From Bdellovibrionales bacterium (lineage in GTDB: Bacteria > Bdellovibrionota > UBA1018 > CAIMNF01): a stretch of 64,000 nt of DNA. Positions 55,053 to 64,000 of this stretch are shown piece after piece. How positions within the stretch are numbered: position 1 is the first letter of the stretch; each line of letters starts with the position of its first letter. The notes under the pieces were generated by a model. That model ran no database searches. It had not been told where the DNA came from and saw only the letters and a program-made list of their open reading frames with translations. The stretch spans positions 166,429-230,428 of the forward strand of contig CANNBJ010000005.1 of assembly GCA_947502835.1 (NCBI GenBank), written 5' to 3'. The position numbers and the translations under genes were made by a program.

Positions 55053-55517
55053 ATGAGAAGAACGCAAGGATTTACCCTGATCGAATTGTTGATGGTGATC
55101 CTTGTTGTCTCTGTTTTGGCTACCATAGCCGTTTCCGTATTCGTCGACTTCGGGCATGACGCGAAGATCGCGATCACCAAGGACAGGATGAATCTGATCA
55201 AGCTCGCAATCCTCGGAGATTCAAGACTTGTTTCAGGGGGAAAATACACGAAACCCGGGTTTCTGGCCCATTGTCTGGTCGTCCCCGCCGATCTGACCGA
55301 ATTGACGAACCAGCCGGGAGCAGGGGCCTGTGCAAGCGATTACAATCCCCACACACAGCAAGGATGGAAGGGGCCTTATGTTTCCACGTCTGATGCTGAG
55401 ATTTTCAATGATGCCTGGGGAGAGGCGCTCATCTACGATGGTACTGGACGAACGATCACCAGCAGCGGACCGGATCAGAGTCCCTCAACGAGCGATGACA
55501 TTGTCGTTTCATTCTAA
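55053..55517 (+). CDS. Type IV prepilin-like protein
   Basis: A 154-residue prepilin with a short leader (MRRTQG) and FTLIELLMVILVVSVLATIAVSVF with Glu5. GspG-like features appear at the C-terminus: GWKGPYV, DAWGEALIYDGTGRTITSSGPD. GGTGGAG precedes the ATG. It overlaps the next gene by 23 bases. Confidence 0.87.
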   Translation: MRRTQGFTLIELLMVILVVSVLATIAVSVFVDFGHDAKIAITKDRMNLIKLAILGDSRLVSGGKYTKPGFLAHCLVVPADLTELTNQPGAGACASDYNPHTQQGWKGPYVSTSDAEIFNDAWGEALIYDGTGRTITSSGPDQSPSTSDDIVVSF

Positions 55518-55965
55518 ACTTCCGGATCGCAGAGGTTTCTCCCTCATCAGCATGATGCTGGTGATTCTCGCCATTTCCCTTGCTGCAGTGTTGGTGTTGT
55601 CCCTTGCTCCCCCTTCGATCTTCCTGACCCGGACGGTTCAGACGCGCGATCGCCTTTCGGATTTGAAGGGAGCAATCCTGAAATACTACGACGACCATGG
55701 CGGGTTTTACCCTGTCCTCCTGGATCTTCTTGTGCTCGATGAGGGAATTCCCTGTGAGATTGACAACGACCCGGGAAGTCCCACCTATCAAAAATTGCAA
55801 GGCTGGTGCGGGCCGTATCTCGATCCTGTGTTTGCCGAGGATGCAAACGACTTTCAAACCGATGGTTGGGGAACCCTCTTTGAGTACGACCCCTTGACCG
55901 GTGCCATGAACAGTTGCGGTCCTGATCTGAGTTGTGGAAATGGAGACGACATTGCGGATCCCTGA
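55495..55965 (+). CDS. Minor pseudopilin lacking Glu5
   Basis: From the ATG at 55495, 156 residues. The leader (MTLSFHSKLPDRRG) is followed by FSLISMMLVILAISLAAVLVLSLA, where Ser replaces the usual Glu at position 5. The C-terminal part has WCGPYLDPVF and DGWGTLFEYDPLTGAMNSCGPDLSCGNGDD. Missing Glu5 is typical of tip subunits such as GspK. Confidence 0.8.
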   Translation: MTLSFHSKLPDRRGFSLISMMLVILAISLAAVLVLSLAPPSIFLTRTVQTRDRLSDLKGAILKYYDDHGGFYPVLLDLLVLDEGIPCEIDNDPGSPTYQKLQGWCGPYLDPVFAEDANDFQTDGWGTLFEYDPLTGAMNSCGPDLSCGNGDDIADP

Positions 55966-56773
55966 GAAAAATGCGAGCAATTCATTTGGATTTACGCTGA
56001 TCGAAGTGCTGATGGTGGTCGGGATCATCGCCATCCTCGCCCTTGCGTCCATGGATCTGTTTTCGGACTATGTGGATGAGGCGAGGTACCAGGACACCAT
56101 TTCGAAGCTCGAGCAATTGAAGATCGCCCTGGTCGGGGACCCCTCGATCCGGAATCAGGGAGGCCGCACAAGTTTCGGGATTTTCGGTGATCTTGGGGGT
56201 CTGCCGGCAGAGCCGACACCCGGACTTTCGGCACTGATCACCAATTCAACCTATCCCGCTCTTGCTCCGGACAACACGGTTCGAATCTCGGTGGGATGGA
56301 ATGGTCCCTACCTGACCCTTCCGAATGCGGGCGCGAGTGTGTCGACGGACGCATGGGGTACCCCCATTCAGTATGATCCATCAGGAAACCAACTCACGCT
56401 CACGTCTTTGGGGGCCAACAAGACATCAGGGGGCACCGGGTTGAATGCCGATCTCACGGTGAGTGTTCCGGCGGAAGCCTTGTTTTCAACGGTGACGGGG
56501 TTTGTTTGTGATCATGGAGGCCCCTTCGATGACAACGCCGAGATTCACCTGAACTATCCGGATGGATCGGGGGCGGTGAAACAAGACACTTTGGCGATCG
56601 CAGCCGGAGACAAGGGATTCTTCAAATTCACGATGATCCCTTTCGGGGTTCGGTCAATCACGATTTATCTTCCGAATCAGGGATCGGCTTCCCAGACCGT
56701 GGGTCCGGTGCTGATCACCGTGGACTCTCCCAATTTCACAGTACCTTGCAGGCAGATCGATATTGACCCCTGA
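55952..56773 (+). CDS. Long pseudopilin with extra C-terminal beta domain
   Basis: The TTG at 55952 has GGAG six bases upstream and gives 273 residues; an ATG at 55940 is the alternative. Prepilin motif is FGFTLIEVLMVVGIIAILA with Glu5. Then a GspG-like domain (GWNGPYLTL, DAWGTPIQYDPSGNQ) and a C-terminal beta domain (FFKFTMIPFGVRSITIYLP). It is clearly paralogous to 43070-43900. It overlaps the previous gene by 14 bases. Confidence 0.8.
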   Translation: MRIPEKNASNSFGFTLIEVLMVVGIIAILALASMDLFSDYVDEARYQDTISKLEQLKIALVGDPSIRNQGGRTSFGIFGDLGGLPAEPTPGLSALITNSTYPALAPDNTVRISVGWNGPYLTLPNAGASVSTDAWGTPIQYDPSGNQLTLTSLGANKTSGGTGLNADLTVSVPAEALFSTVTGFVCDHGGPFDDNAEIHLNYPDGSGAVKQDTLAIAAGDKGFFKFTMIPFGVRSITIYLPNQGSASQTVGPVLITVDSPNFTVPCRQIDIDP

Positions 56774-56842
56774 ATTCGAGCGGTTCGGGATCTTCAGGAA
56801 TCCGTTTGCACCCCTCCGAAAAGCGAGTTAGCTTGAGTGACC

Positions 56843-58012
56843 ATGAAAAAAGTACTTTTGTTGGGATGTGGAATGCAGGCGTATGGGGCTGCATTGGACT
56901 TGATTCAATTCGGAAATCCATCAGAGCTTGTTCTTGCGGATGCGTTTCCCGGGATGGCCTCAAAGCTCAGGGCGTTTTTGGAGAAGCATGCCAAGCCGCA
57001 GAAGCTTACTGAACTGAAGGTGGATGTGGCGAACGTGGAGGCCACGGCCGAGGCTGCTCGCGGGTGTGATCTGATCCTGAATGCGGCACCCTATCAATTC
57101 GCTCTCGAAATCACCCAAGCCGCAATCAAGGCTCGCGTGCCTATGGTGGATCTGGGAGGCGATACGGAGCGGGTTCTCAAGCAACTTGAGTTGTCGACTG
57201 ATGCGAAGGCTGCGGGAATCACGATCATTCCGGATTGTGGAATGGGTCCGGGCATGACGAACATCACAGTCGGTCATGCAATGGAGATCCTGGATTCCGC
57301 TGAAACCATCATCACCCGCGATGGAGGAATTCCGCTCAATCCCAAGCCGCCCCTCTTTTATCATCTGGTGTTTGCGATCGAGACTCTTACCAACGAGTAC
57401 ACGGGAATGACCACACAGATGCGAAACGGGAAGATGATCGAAATCGCTCCCATGACCGAAATCGAGCAATGTGATCTGCCGGTCGTTGGCAAGGTGGAGG
57501 CGACCCACGGAATGGGCATGCTTTCGACTCTTCCGTGGACCTATGAGGGCAGGGTTAAAAATCTTGAAAACAAGTTCGTTCGATACCCTGGGCATTTGAC
57601 CTTCCTGAAGACCCTTCGTGATGCGGGATTCTTTTCGCGGGAGGAAATCAAAACCGAGCGAGGAATGTTTCAGCCGCGGGCAATGACCAAGGCAGTGATG
57701 GAAAAATTCCTCATGCCCAAGGGCGGCGAGAAGGATGTTTCTTTCATCCAGACGGTTTCAGAGGGTCTGAAAGACGGAAAGAAGACGGTGATCGAGCACT
57801 GGATCTGTGACTACTCGGATGAAAAGACCGGTCTGACTTCAATGCAAAGAACCACAGGATTCACAGCATCCATCGTGGGACAGATGATTGTGTCAGGCAG
57901 GCTCACCGCAAAAGGGGTTCTTCCCCCGGAGCTTGGAGTGCCTAAATTGGCTTTTTTCGAGGAAATCCAGAAGCGGGGATTTGAATTCAAATGGACGCAA
58001 AAGAGCGTTTGA
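56843..58012 (+). CDS. Saccharopine dehydrogenase family oxidoreductase
   Basis: A 389-residue protein from ATG 56843; an earlier in-frame GTG is less likely. Rossmann fold KKVLLLGCGMQAYGAALDL is at the N-terminus, and the family blocks ILNAAPYQFALEITQAAI and PDCGMGPGMTNITVGHAMEIL follow. Members act on saccharopine, lysine or related amino acids with NAD(P). The substrate here is unknown. It overlaps galE by 22 bases. Confidence 0.82.
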   Translation: MKKVLLLGCGMQAYGAALDLIQFGNPSELVLADAFPGMASKLRAFLEKHAKPQKLTELKVDVANVEATAEAARGCDLILNAAPYQFALEITQAAIKARVPMVDLGGDTERVLKQLELSTDAKAAGITIIPDCGMGPGMTNITVGHAMEILDSAETIITRDGGIPLNPKPPLFYHLVFAIETLTNEYTGMTTQMRNGKMIEIAPMTEIEQCDLPVVGKVEATHGMGMLSTLPWTYEGRVKNLENKFVRYPGHLTFLKTLRDAGFFSREEIKTERGMFQPRAMTKAVMEKFLMPKGGEKDVSFIQTVSEGLKDGKKTVIEHWICDYSDEKTGLTSMQRTTGFTASIVGQMIVSGRLTAKGVLPPELGVPKLAFFEEIQKRGFEFKWTQKSV

Positions 58013-58998
58013 TCGTTCCCCGTTCAGGGGCCGGGAATATCCTGGTCACGGGAGGGGCGGGCTACATCGGGAGTCATGTTTGCAAGGAGCTCGCGCTCCA
58101 CGGGTTCCATCCGGTGACTTTGGATCATCTGAAGGAAGGACATCGGGAATTCGTGAAGTGGGGGCCGCTCGAGGAAGGGGATCTCAGGAATGAGGGGTTT
58201 CTTCGCGATGTGATCAAAAAGCACCACATTGATGCTGTGATGCATTTTGCTTCGTCGATCGTTGTGAGCGAATCGGTGGTGGATCCTGAAAAGTACTACC
58301 GGAACAATGTCGAGGGCTCCCTTTCCCTGCTTTCTGCGGTGAGGGATGCCGGCATCAAATCCTTCGTTTTTTCAAGCACGGCTGCCGTTTACGGAATGCC
58401 AACACAGCTCCCGATTCCTGAGGGGCATGTCACTGAACCCATCAATCCTTACGGTGTGACAAAGTTGGTGATCGAGCACGCGCTTCGTGACTACTCACGA
58501 GCGTATGGATTCAAGTCCGTGGCGCTCCGGTATTTCAATGCATCAGGTGCGGACCCCGATGGGGAGCTTTGGGAGGCGCATGATCCTGAAACCCACCTGA
58601 TTCCAAATGCGGTTCGGGCAGCCCTTGATCCGGACTACACATTGAAGCTCTTCGGGGATGATTACTCCACTCCGGATGGCACCTGCATTCGGGATTATAT
58701 CCATGTGAAGGATCTCGCGCGGGCCCATGTGGCGGCCCTTTTGCGTCTCTCTGACTGGGATTCCTTCCAAGCCTTCAATCTTGGAATCGGAAAGGGTTTC
58801 TCAGTTCGCGAGGTCATCGGAGCTGTCGAGAAAAAATTCGGGAGCAAGGTCAAAGTGGAGATCTCTGCAAGAAGAGAGGGCGATCCCCCTGTTCTGCTCG
58901 CGGATGCAAGCAAGGCGATGAAGGTGCTGGACTGGAGTCCTGAATATACTTCAATCGAGGCGATTGTCGGGACCCTCCGGACCCCCGGCTGGACTTGA
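57991..58998 (+). CDS. galE: UDP-glucose 4-epimerase (GalE family)
   Basis: A 335-residue extended SDR. Nucleotide-binding GGAGYIGSH starts at about 20; the catalytic STAAVYG and YGVTK (YxxxK) follow, then LRYFNASGADPDGELWEAHDPETHLIP and DYSTPDGTCIRDYIHVKDLA. It interconverts UDP-glucose and UDP-galactose for surface polysaccharides. It has an extra N-terminal 14 residues. Confidence 0.92.
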   Translation: MDAKERLIVPRSGAGNILVTGGAGYIGSHVCKELALHGFHPVTLDHLKEGHREFVKWGPLEEGDLRNEGFLRDVIKKHHIDAVMHFASSIVVSESVVDPEKYYRNNVEGSLSLLSAVRDAGIKSFVFSSTAAVYGMPTQLPIPEGHVTEPINPYGVTKLVIEHALRDYSRAYGFKSVALRYFNASGADPDGELWEAHDPETHLIPNAVRAALDPDYTLKLFGDDYSTPDGTCIRDYIHVKDLARAHVAALLRLSDWDSFQAFNLGIGKGFSVREVIGAVEKKFGSKVKVEISARREGDPPVLLADASKAMKVLDWSPEYTSIEAIVGTLRTPGWT

Positions 58999-59007
58999 GG
59001 GACGTTC

Positions 59008-59997
59008 TTAGAATTTCATTGTGCAAAGCACGGATCCCGAACTGCCGGGACGGGCGGGGAATCCATCAAACTGGGCTTGGTTGGTTCGTGTATTCAGTTG
59101 GATGGTGAATCCGCCGATTCGTGCGCCCGGACTGGAGAACACGCTCAAGATCGGGAACTCCGCATTGGAGACCACACTGACCGATCCAAGAAATACGGGT
59201 GCCAGGAGTGATGCCTTGCCGTTTTGAACATAGGAGACTTTTCCGCGAAAGACCGAATTGGTGTCTCGTTCGAACTCCAAGATCGCATCCGTATTCGAAT
59301 TGAACGTGAAGATTCCTTTTGCGCTGGTGGACGGAATCGTGCACTGGACGAGGGTGATGTCGAGATTGCCGAGTGGGTTCACGCGAATTGCATCGCTCGC
59401 TTGTGCCGGGTCAGTGGTTTCCGGAGTGGATCCTTCCTGTTTTTTTCCAGTCGCAATTTCAATGGCTTCCCGGACAAGATCCGGATTGCTCAATTCTTGC
59501 GGCTCCGGGCTTTCCGGGCGGATGGACCCGAATTCGTTCGCCCAATAGTAAGGGCAGCGCTCTCTTCCGGTGCCTGCCCGGGCGATTCCCATCTGGTGGA
59601 ATTGAGGGTGCATCATATTGCGCAGATGAGTGGGGGATTTTGAGAATTGAAGGAAGGTATCGGTTGCCCCTCCGAATCCGCAGGCGATGTTCTCGCCGGC
59701 AAACGAGTAATTTGAATAGCCCAGGCCCTTCATGCGCTGAAACGGCGTTTGTTGGTTCACGGGACCGTAGTGAGTGAGGAAATCCATCCCCGCCATCCAG
59801 GTGCTGTGATTCCGGGCGGCGAGCATCAATGTCGGCTCGAGTTCCAGGCGAGGAAGGCTCAGGTGCGCCCGGAAGGAATTGATGATTCCGAAAAACCGGG
59901 TTTCTTCAGTCCCAAGACCCTGGTTTTCGGCTTCCGCAAACGCGACACTGCTGAGAAAAAGCGCGACAAGCGCCCCCAAACGCACAGATGATTTCAT
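59008..59997 (-). CDS. Secreted CAP-domain (SCP-like) protein
   Basis: A 329-residue protein with a signal peptide (about 1-21). The CAP domain (about 30-160) has INSFRAHLSLPRLELEPTLMLAARNHSTWMA, FLTHYGP, FAGENIACG and the MGIARAGTGRERCPYYWANEFG end. Bacterial CAP proteins are extracellular; functions vary. A C-terminal beta domain (about 210-329) of unknown type follows. Confidence 0.8.
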   Translation of the reverse strand: MKSSVRLGALVALFLSSVAFAEAENQGLGTEETRFFGIINSFRAHLSLPRLELEPTLMLAARNHSTWMAGMDFLTHYGPVNQQTPFQRMKGLGYSNYSFAGENIACGFGGATDTFLQFSKSPTHLRNMMHPQFHQMGIARAGTGRERCPYYWANEFGSIRPESPEPQELSNPDLVREAIEIATGKKQEGSTPETTDPAQASDAIRVNPLGNLDITLVQCTIPSTSAKGIFTFNSNTDAILEFERDTNSVFRGKVSYVQNGKASLLAPVFLGSVSVVSNAEFPILSVFSSPGARIGGFTIQLNTRTNQAQFDGFPARPGSSGSVLCTMKF

Positions 59998-60123
59998 GCG
60001 ACGACCCCCCTTTGAGCCCCACGATGAGGAGATCTACCTTTCGGGAATCCTGGAGTAAAGGAAAATCATTGACATTGAGTTCCAAACGTGTGAAACGTCG
60101 TGTCGACTTGAAGGGGGCGATCG

Positions 60124-60777
60124 ATGAGAATCAGTTTTGCGAGCGTGTGCGTATTGGGTTTGATCTTTGGATGTGGTTCCCGTGTGATGGACTATACTAC
60201 TCAAGATCAGGGGACTCCAAGAGTGATTGATTCCGACCCCCTTCGAAATGCCGATCATTTGAGACGCGGGATCCAAGGGCTCGGGGGGCGGTGGATGAGC
60301 TCATGCGTTCTTCATCCTCTGAAGTCCGGAGTGTATTTCAAGGAGTTCCTCGAATTCGATGAGGGCAGGATCCATCGAACCCAGCGTGTGGCCCTGGACC
60401 GCTATTGTGCCCAAATTCTCTACCAGCAGGAGACGGAATCGACGAGTGTCATTTCCGGGAGCGGCGGGTATGCGGAAACCAGGGAAGGAGTGACCCTGCT
60501 TCCTTTCGGAGTGGCAGGGATGGAATTGTTCAATCGTGGTGGAGTTTGCGGAGTAAAGGATTGGGAGGCTACGGTTGCCCAGTCCTTTGATGATCCAAAG
60601 TCCTGTGGGATCCCGCGGGTGGTTACGGGGCGGATTGAGGTCAGTGTTCAAGGCAGCCGATCGTTCATGAACACGGAGACTTGCGAGACGCAAACCTCAA
60701 CGTCCTGTTACAGATTGACGTACGAGCAAAAAAATTCGACGCCTGCGAGGGAATCAGCTGATCTAGCCTTGCGTTGA
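60124..60777 (+). CDS. Lipoprotein, unknown function
   Basis: A 217-residue protein with a short signal sequence and lipobox LIFGC (Cys about 17). The mature part has seven further cysteines and mixed beta-strands. No family is recognised. GGGGG precedes the ATG by about 7 bases. It diverges from the CAP gene and overlaps the end of the convergent rhodanese gene by 15 bases. Confidence 0.6.
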   Translation: MRISFASVCVLGLIFGCGSRVMDYTTQDQGTPRVIDSDPLRNADHLRRGIQGLGGRWMSSCVLHPLKSGVYFKEFLEFDEGRIHRTQRVALDRYCAQILYQQETESTSVISGSGGYAETREGVTLLPFGVAGMELFNRGGVCGVKDWEATVAQSFDDPKSCGIPRVVTGRIEVSVQGSRSFMNTETCETQTSTSCYRLTYEQKNSTPARESADLALR

Positions 60778-61086
60778 AATCTTGAAGCCCAGGTCCTGCC
60801 AATCCGGAAAGCCGCCATCGGCAACGCATCTGAGGTTTTTTGCGCCCATGGTCTCCAGAATCTGACAAGCAGTGACCGCTCGTCCTCCGGCCCTGCAATA
60901 AACATAGATCGTTTTGAAATTCTTCAGGGTTTCAAAATGGTTCATGACCTGATCGAAGGGAATGTTTTTCGACCCCGGAACATGGCCCTCTGCAAATTCA
61001 CCCGGCGTCCGCACGTCCAGAATGATCTCGTCGGTTTTCGGGGCCTGGGAGGCGCTGTGGAGTTCGTCAATCGTGAGGGTTTTCAT
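60763..61086 (-). CDS. Rhodanese-domain protein
   Basis: A 107-residue single rhodanese domain with the EIILDVRTPGEFAEGHVPGSKNIPF signature and the active-site cysteine in IYVYCRAGGRAVTACQIL. It transfers or carries sulfane sulfur; no signal peptide, so cytoplasmic. It diverges from gatC. Confidence 0.87.
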   Translation of the reverse strand: MKTLTIDELHSASQAPKTDEIILDVRTPGEFAEGHVPGSKNIPFDQVMNHFETLKNFKTIYVYCRAGGRAVTACQILETMGAKNLRCVADGGFPDWQDLGFKISTQG

Positions 61087-61170
61087 TTTCCGAAACCTAT
61101 CATGACCGACCTTGGGGAATGCAACAAAATGTTCGTCATTTCAGCGTATTTATGGCAATTTCATGAGCCT

Positions 61171-61473
61171 ATGACCGAACTCAATGAGGCGTTGATCCGA
61201 AAGGTTGCCGAGCTCTCCCGCCTGAAGCTCGACGAGGGAGAGATTCCAGGCTACGTGACCTCGATTGGTGAAATTCTGAACCACGTGGATCAATTGCGCA
61301 GGGTAGACACCCAAGGGGTGGAGCCCATGTTTTATGGAATCGATGATTCGCTCAGATTGAGGGAAGATGAGGTGCGTTCCTTTGCTCCGGGGAAAGACGC
61401 CCAGCCCCGGATTCTGGAGTCCGCGCCTTCAGTCGAAGACGGGGGATTCAAGGTTCCCCAAATTGTGGGCTAG
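61171..61473 (+). CDS. gatC: Glutamyl/aspartyl-tRNA amidotransferase subunit C
   Basis: I chose the ATG at 61171, giving 100 residues, the usual GatC length; an upstream ATG at 61129 would add 14 residues unlike the family. It has IRKVAELSRLKLDEGEIPGYVTSIGEILNHVDQL and the C-terminal LREDEV...APSVEDGGFKVPQIVG. It stabilises GatA-GatB. Confidence 0.92.
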   Translation: MTELNEALIRKVAELSRLKLDEGEIPGYVTSIGEILNHVDQLRRVDTQGVEPMFYGIDDSLRLREDEVRSFAPGKDAQPRILESAPSVEDGGFKVPQIVG

Positions 61474-61482
61474 GGAGCGGAA

Positions 61483-62955
61483 ATGAAACAGACGCTTCCC
61501 TCAATTCAGGAGATCCATGATTCGTTCGATGCAGGGACATCCGATCCGCTCTCCCTGACGGAAGGTTTTTTTACCCGAATCAAAGCCAGCAAACACAATG
61601 CCTACATCACGCTCTGTGAAGATCGGGCCTTGCAACAGGCGCGGAATCTTTCCATAGAGCTCAAGACAGCGTTTCAAGGCAAGGTTCCCCGTCAGACGCA
61701 TCCGCTCTTCGGAATTCCGCTCGGGATCAAGGATGTCCTTACCATGGACGGAGTCCGCACCACCTGTGCTTCGCGTATCTTGGAGAACTACGTCCCTCCT
61801 TTCACGGCCACTGCAGTGGCGAGGCTTGAAGTGGCGGGAGCGGTTTCGCTTGGAAAATTGAATCTGGATGAGTTCGCCATGGGAAGCTCCAATGAGAACT
61901 CGGCCTTCGGCCCGGTCCTTCACCCGACGCATCCTGACCGGGTTCCCGGGGGCTCGAGCGGCGGCTCCGGCACTGCGGTCGCAGCCGATCTCTGTGTGGC
62001 TGCACTTGGAACAGACACGGGTGGATCGATTCGCTTGCCTGCGTCTTTTTGCGGAGTGGTGGGGCTCAAGCCCACCTACGGAAGGATTTCAAGGTACGGG
62101 CAGATCGCTTTCGCATCCTCGCTCGATCAAATCGGACCGATGACCCGCACAGTTCGTGATGCAGCCCTTTTGACCGGCATCATGGCGGGAGTGGACGAGA
62201 ACGACTCTACCACCTTGGCTCGTGCGCCGGAGGATTGGGTTGCCGTTGTGGATCGCGCGAACGGGGATTCCTCGAGTCTTCATGGTTTGAGAGTGGGGAT
62301 TCCTGCGGAGTATTTCATCGATGGAATCGATCCGGGGGTGCGGCAGGCGATTGAACGGGCCATCGAGTTTCTGAAACAGGAGGGCGCTCTTGTGGTTCCG
62401 GTGTCGCTTCCCCATACGGAATACGCGGTATCGACCTATTATGTGATTGCCGTCAGCGAGGCCTCATCCAACCTGTCCCGCTATGACGGCGTTCGTTTTG
62501 GAGTACGGCCAGAAGGGGCGATGAGAGCCGCAACCCCTTCGGAGTTCTACAAGGAGGCCAGAGCGCTCTTCGGAGCGGAGGTCAAGAGAAGGATCATGCT
62601 CGGGACCTTCGCGCTCTCGAGCGGCTATTTTGATGCCTATTATCGAAAGGCGGCTCAGGTTCGCCGCCTCATGAGGCAGGATTTCGAGAATGCCTTTCAG
62701 AAGGCGGATGTTCTTGTTTCGCCGGTCAGTCCGACCACAGCGTTCAGGCTTGGTGAAAAATCAAAGAACCCCCTTCAAATGTATCTCACTGACATCTTCA
62801 CCATCCCGGCCTCTCTTGCGGGGCTTCCTGCCATGAGTATTCCCGTGGGCGAGGATGCGGATGGACTCTCGATCGGGATGCATCTCATCGGACCAAGGTT
62901 CGGAGAAAGCACGCTCCTTCGCGTTGCAAGCCGGATCGAAGGAGGACTCTCATGA
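61483..62955 (+). CDS. gatA: Glutamyl/aspartyl-tRNA amidotransferase subunit A
   Basis: A 490-residue amidase-signature protein. The catalytic Ser-cisSer-Lys triad is visible: Lys in [12 protein letters not shown] and the serines in [46 protein letters not shown]. It releases ammonia from glutamine for GatB. It starts 9 bases after gatC and overlaps gatB (ATGA). Confidence 0.96.
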   Translation: MKQTLPSIQEIHDSFDAGTSDPLSLTEGFFTRIKASKHNAYITLCEDRALQQARNLSIELKTAFQGKVPRQTHPLFGIPLGIKDVLTMDGVRTTCASRILENYVPPFTATAVARLEVAGAVSLGKLNLDEFAMGSSNENSAFGPVLHPTHPDRVPGGSSGGSGTAVAADLCVAALGTDTGGSIRLPASFCGVVGLKPTYGRISRYGQIAFASSLDQIGPMTRTVRDAALLTGIMAGVDENDSTTLARAPEDWVAVVDRANGDSSSLHGLRVGIPAEYFIDGIDPGVRQAIERAIEFLKQEGALVVPVSLPHTEYAVSTYYVIAVSEASSNLSRYDGVRFGVRPEGAMRAATPSEFYKEARALFGAEVKRRIMLGTFALSSGYFDAYYRKAAQVRRLMRQDFENAFQKADVLVSPVSPTTAFRLGEKSKNPLQMYLTDIFTIPASLAGLPAMSIPVGEDADGLSIGMHLIGPRFGESTLLRVASRIEGGLS

Positions 62956-64000
62956 GTCTCACCTGTCTTGGCGTGAGTGTGGATGTGAACACCGAGTTTG
63001 AGGCGGTGATCGGTCTAGAAGTGCACGTGCAGCTTGCGACCGATTCAAAGATATTTTCATCTGCCCGTGCGCGTCCTGAGCCGGGGAACTCGGTGGCAGA
63101 CGAAGCCGTGAACAAGAACACCACGCCCGTGTGTGCGGGTCACCCCGGCACCCTTCCTGTTCTGAACCAAAAGGCGGTGAATTATGCAATCCGTGCCGGA
63201 CTTGCGACCTCTTGCAAGATCAACCTGAAAAGCATCTTTGCGAGGAAACACTACTTTTATCCCGACTCGCCCAAGGGCTACCAGATTTCCCAGTACGATC
63301 TTCCCCTCTGTGAGGGAGGGCATCTGGACATCGAGTGGGGCGAAGAAGGTGAGATGACAAAACGGATCGGCATCACCCGGATCCACATGGAAGAGGATGC
63401 CGGGAAGAGCGTGCATCATCATGGATACAGCCTTGTGAATCTCAACAGGGCGGGAGTTCCGTTGATCGAAGTTGTGAGCGAGCCCGAGATGAGGGGCCCC
63501 GCCGAGGCCGGCGCCTATCTCCGGAAACTCTATGCGATCGTAACCGCGATCGGGGTGTGCGACGGAAACCTTCAGGAGGGAAACTTCCGTTGTGATGCGA
63601 ATGTCTCGATCCGGCCCAAAGGGGTGAAGGAATTCGGGACCCGAGTCGAGATCAAGAATGTGAATTCCTTTCGATTTGTCGAAAAGGCGATCGAGTATGA
63701 AGTGGAGCGCCAGAGGCAGGTCATTCTTTCAGGAGGAAAGCTGGTTCAGGAAACGCGTCTTTATGATTCCCAAAAGAACCGGACCTTCTCGATGAGAACC
63801 AAGGAGGAAGCCGAGGACTACCGGTATTTTCCGGATCCCGATCTCCCCCCCTTGATCCTGAGTGAGGAACAGGTTGAGGCCATCCGGGCCTCCCTACCGG
63901 AGCTTCCGGATCAGAAGCGCGATCGATACATTCGTGAATTCGGGTTGAAGAGATATGACTCCACCCTCCTCACCTCCGATGTTCTCTGGGGGAGGCTCTT
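62952..64000 (+). CDS. gatB: Glutamyl/aspartyl-tRNA amidotransferase subunit B (cut by window end)
   Basis: The ATG overlaps the gatA stop. About 350 codons are present. The family motifs are clear: [20 protein letters not shown] near residue 16, [59 protein letters not shown] and [16 protein letters not shown]. It carries the kinase-transamidase activity that makes Gln-tRNA(Gln) or Asn-tRNA(Asn). The tail domain is outside the window. Confidence 0.96.
   Translation, partial: MSLTCLGVSVDVNTEFEAVIGLEVHVQLATDSKIFSSARARPEPGNSVADEAVNKNTTPVCAGHPGTLPVLNQKAVNYAIRAGLATSCKINLKSIFARKHYFYPDSPKGYQISQYDLPLCEGGHLDIEWGEEGEMTKRIGITRIHMEEDAGKSVHHHGYSLVNLNRAGVPLIEVVSEPEMRGPAEAGAYLRKLYAIVTAIGVCDGNLQEGNFRCDANVSIRPKGVKEFGTRVEIKNVNSFRFVEKAIEYEVERQRQVILSGGKLVQETRLYDSQKNRTFSMRTKEEAEDYRYFPDPDLPPLILSEEQVEAIRASLPELPDQKRDRYIREFGLKRYDSTLLTSDVLWGRL

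Overview
The window looks like chromosomal DNA of a free-living or predatory Gram-negative bacterium, most likely of the Bdellovibrionota/Oligoflexia type. This is an inference from several traits: outer-membrane beta-barrels ending in Phe, lipoproteins with an 'FQNCG' lipobox, an NtrY/NtrX pair, a type-3 (archaeal-like) prolyl-tRNA synthetase, a VKOR-DsbA fusion, GatCAB, and a large type IV pilus locus of MSHA type. GC content is moderate by eye. Genes are densely packed on both strands with many ATGA stop-start overlaps. No phage, intact insertion sequence or CRISPR array is visible.

Layout. 1-4.9 kb: a minus-strand set with an MBOAT O-acyltransferase, its SGNH partner, an arginase, a small secreted protein and an astacin-like metalloprotease. 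5-9.1 kb: small secreted proteins, a coiled-coil protein, then tRNA-Phe and tRNA-Leu. Downstream of tRNA-Leu lie an exact 21-bp copy of its 3' end and the decayed end of a beta-barrel gene. 9.6-14.4 kb: groES-groEL, a methyltransferase, Hsp33, an outer-membrane protein and a PhaR-type regulator. 14.7-23.8 kb: a TPR lipoprotein with a LolB-like lipoprotein, two peptide-ABC ATPases without permeases, a pterin dehydratase, P5C dehydrogenase and an M32 carboxypeptidase. 23.8-31.3 kb: ntrYX, proS, pyrF, rlmB and a protein of unknown function. 31.3-37.1 kb: a zinc-ribbon protein, a transglutaminase-like protein, TatD, VKOR-DsbA and a DsbD-like transporter, then a divergent peptide-binding protein and a DksA-type protein. 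37.4-42.1 kb: glmU, a UvrD/PcrA helicase and an FQNCG lipoprotein.

42.1-56.8 kb is the most distinctive part. It begins with a signal peptidase II fused to a HAMP-like segment and continues as a complete MSHA-like pilus or secretion machine: MshN-like TPR protein, MshE/PilB ATPase, MshM/ExeA-like ATPase, PilM, an OmpA/MotB-domain protein, PilN, PilO, a PilP/GspC-like protein, a secretin with a glycine-rich insert, the PilC platform and six prepilin-like proteins. The two main pilin genes share a leader layout: a stem-loop with a T-run just before the ribosome binding site and a GTG start, in intergenic regions where no upstream gene needs a terminator. Two long pseudopilins at opposite ends of the locus are paralogues with an added C-terminal beta domain.

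56.8-64 kb: a saccharopine-dehydrogenase-family protein overlapping galE, a CAP-domain protein, a small lipoprotein, a rhodanese and the gatC-gatA-gatB operon, with gatB cut by the window end.

The best candidates for something undescribed are the pilus locus with its OmpA-domain protein and pilin leaders, the LspA-HAMP fusion, and the duplicated tRNA-Leu 3' end.
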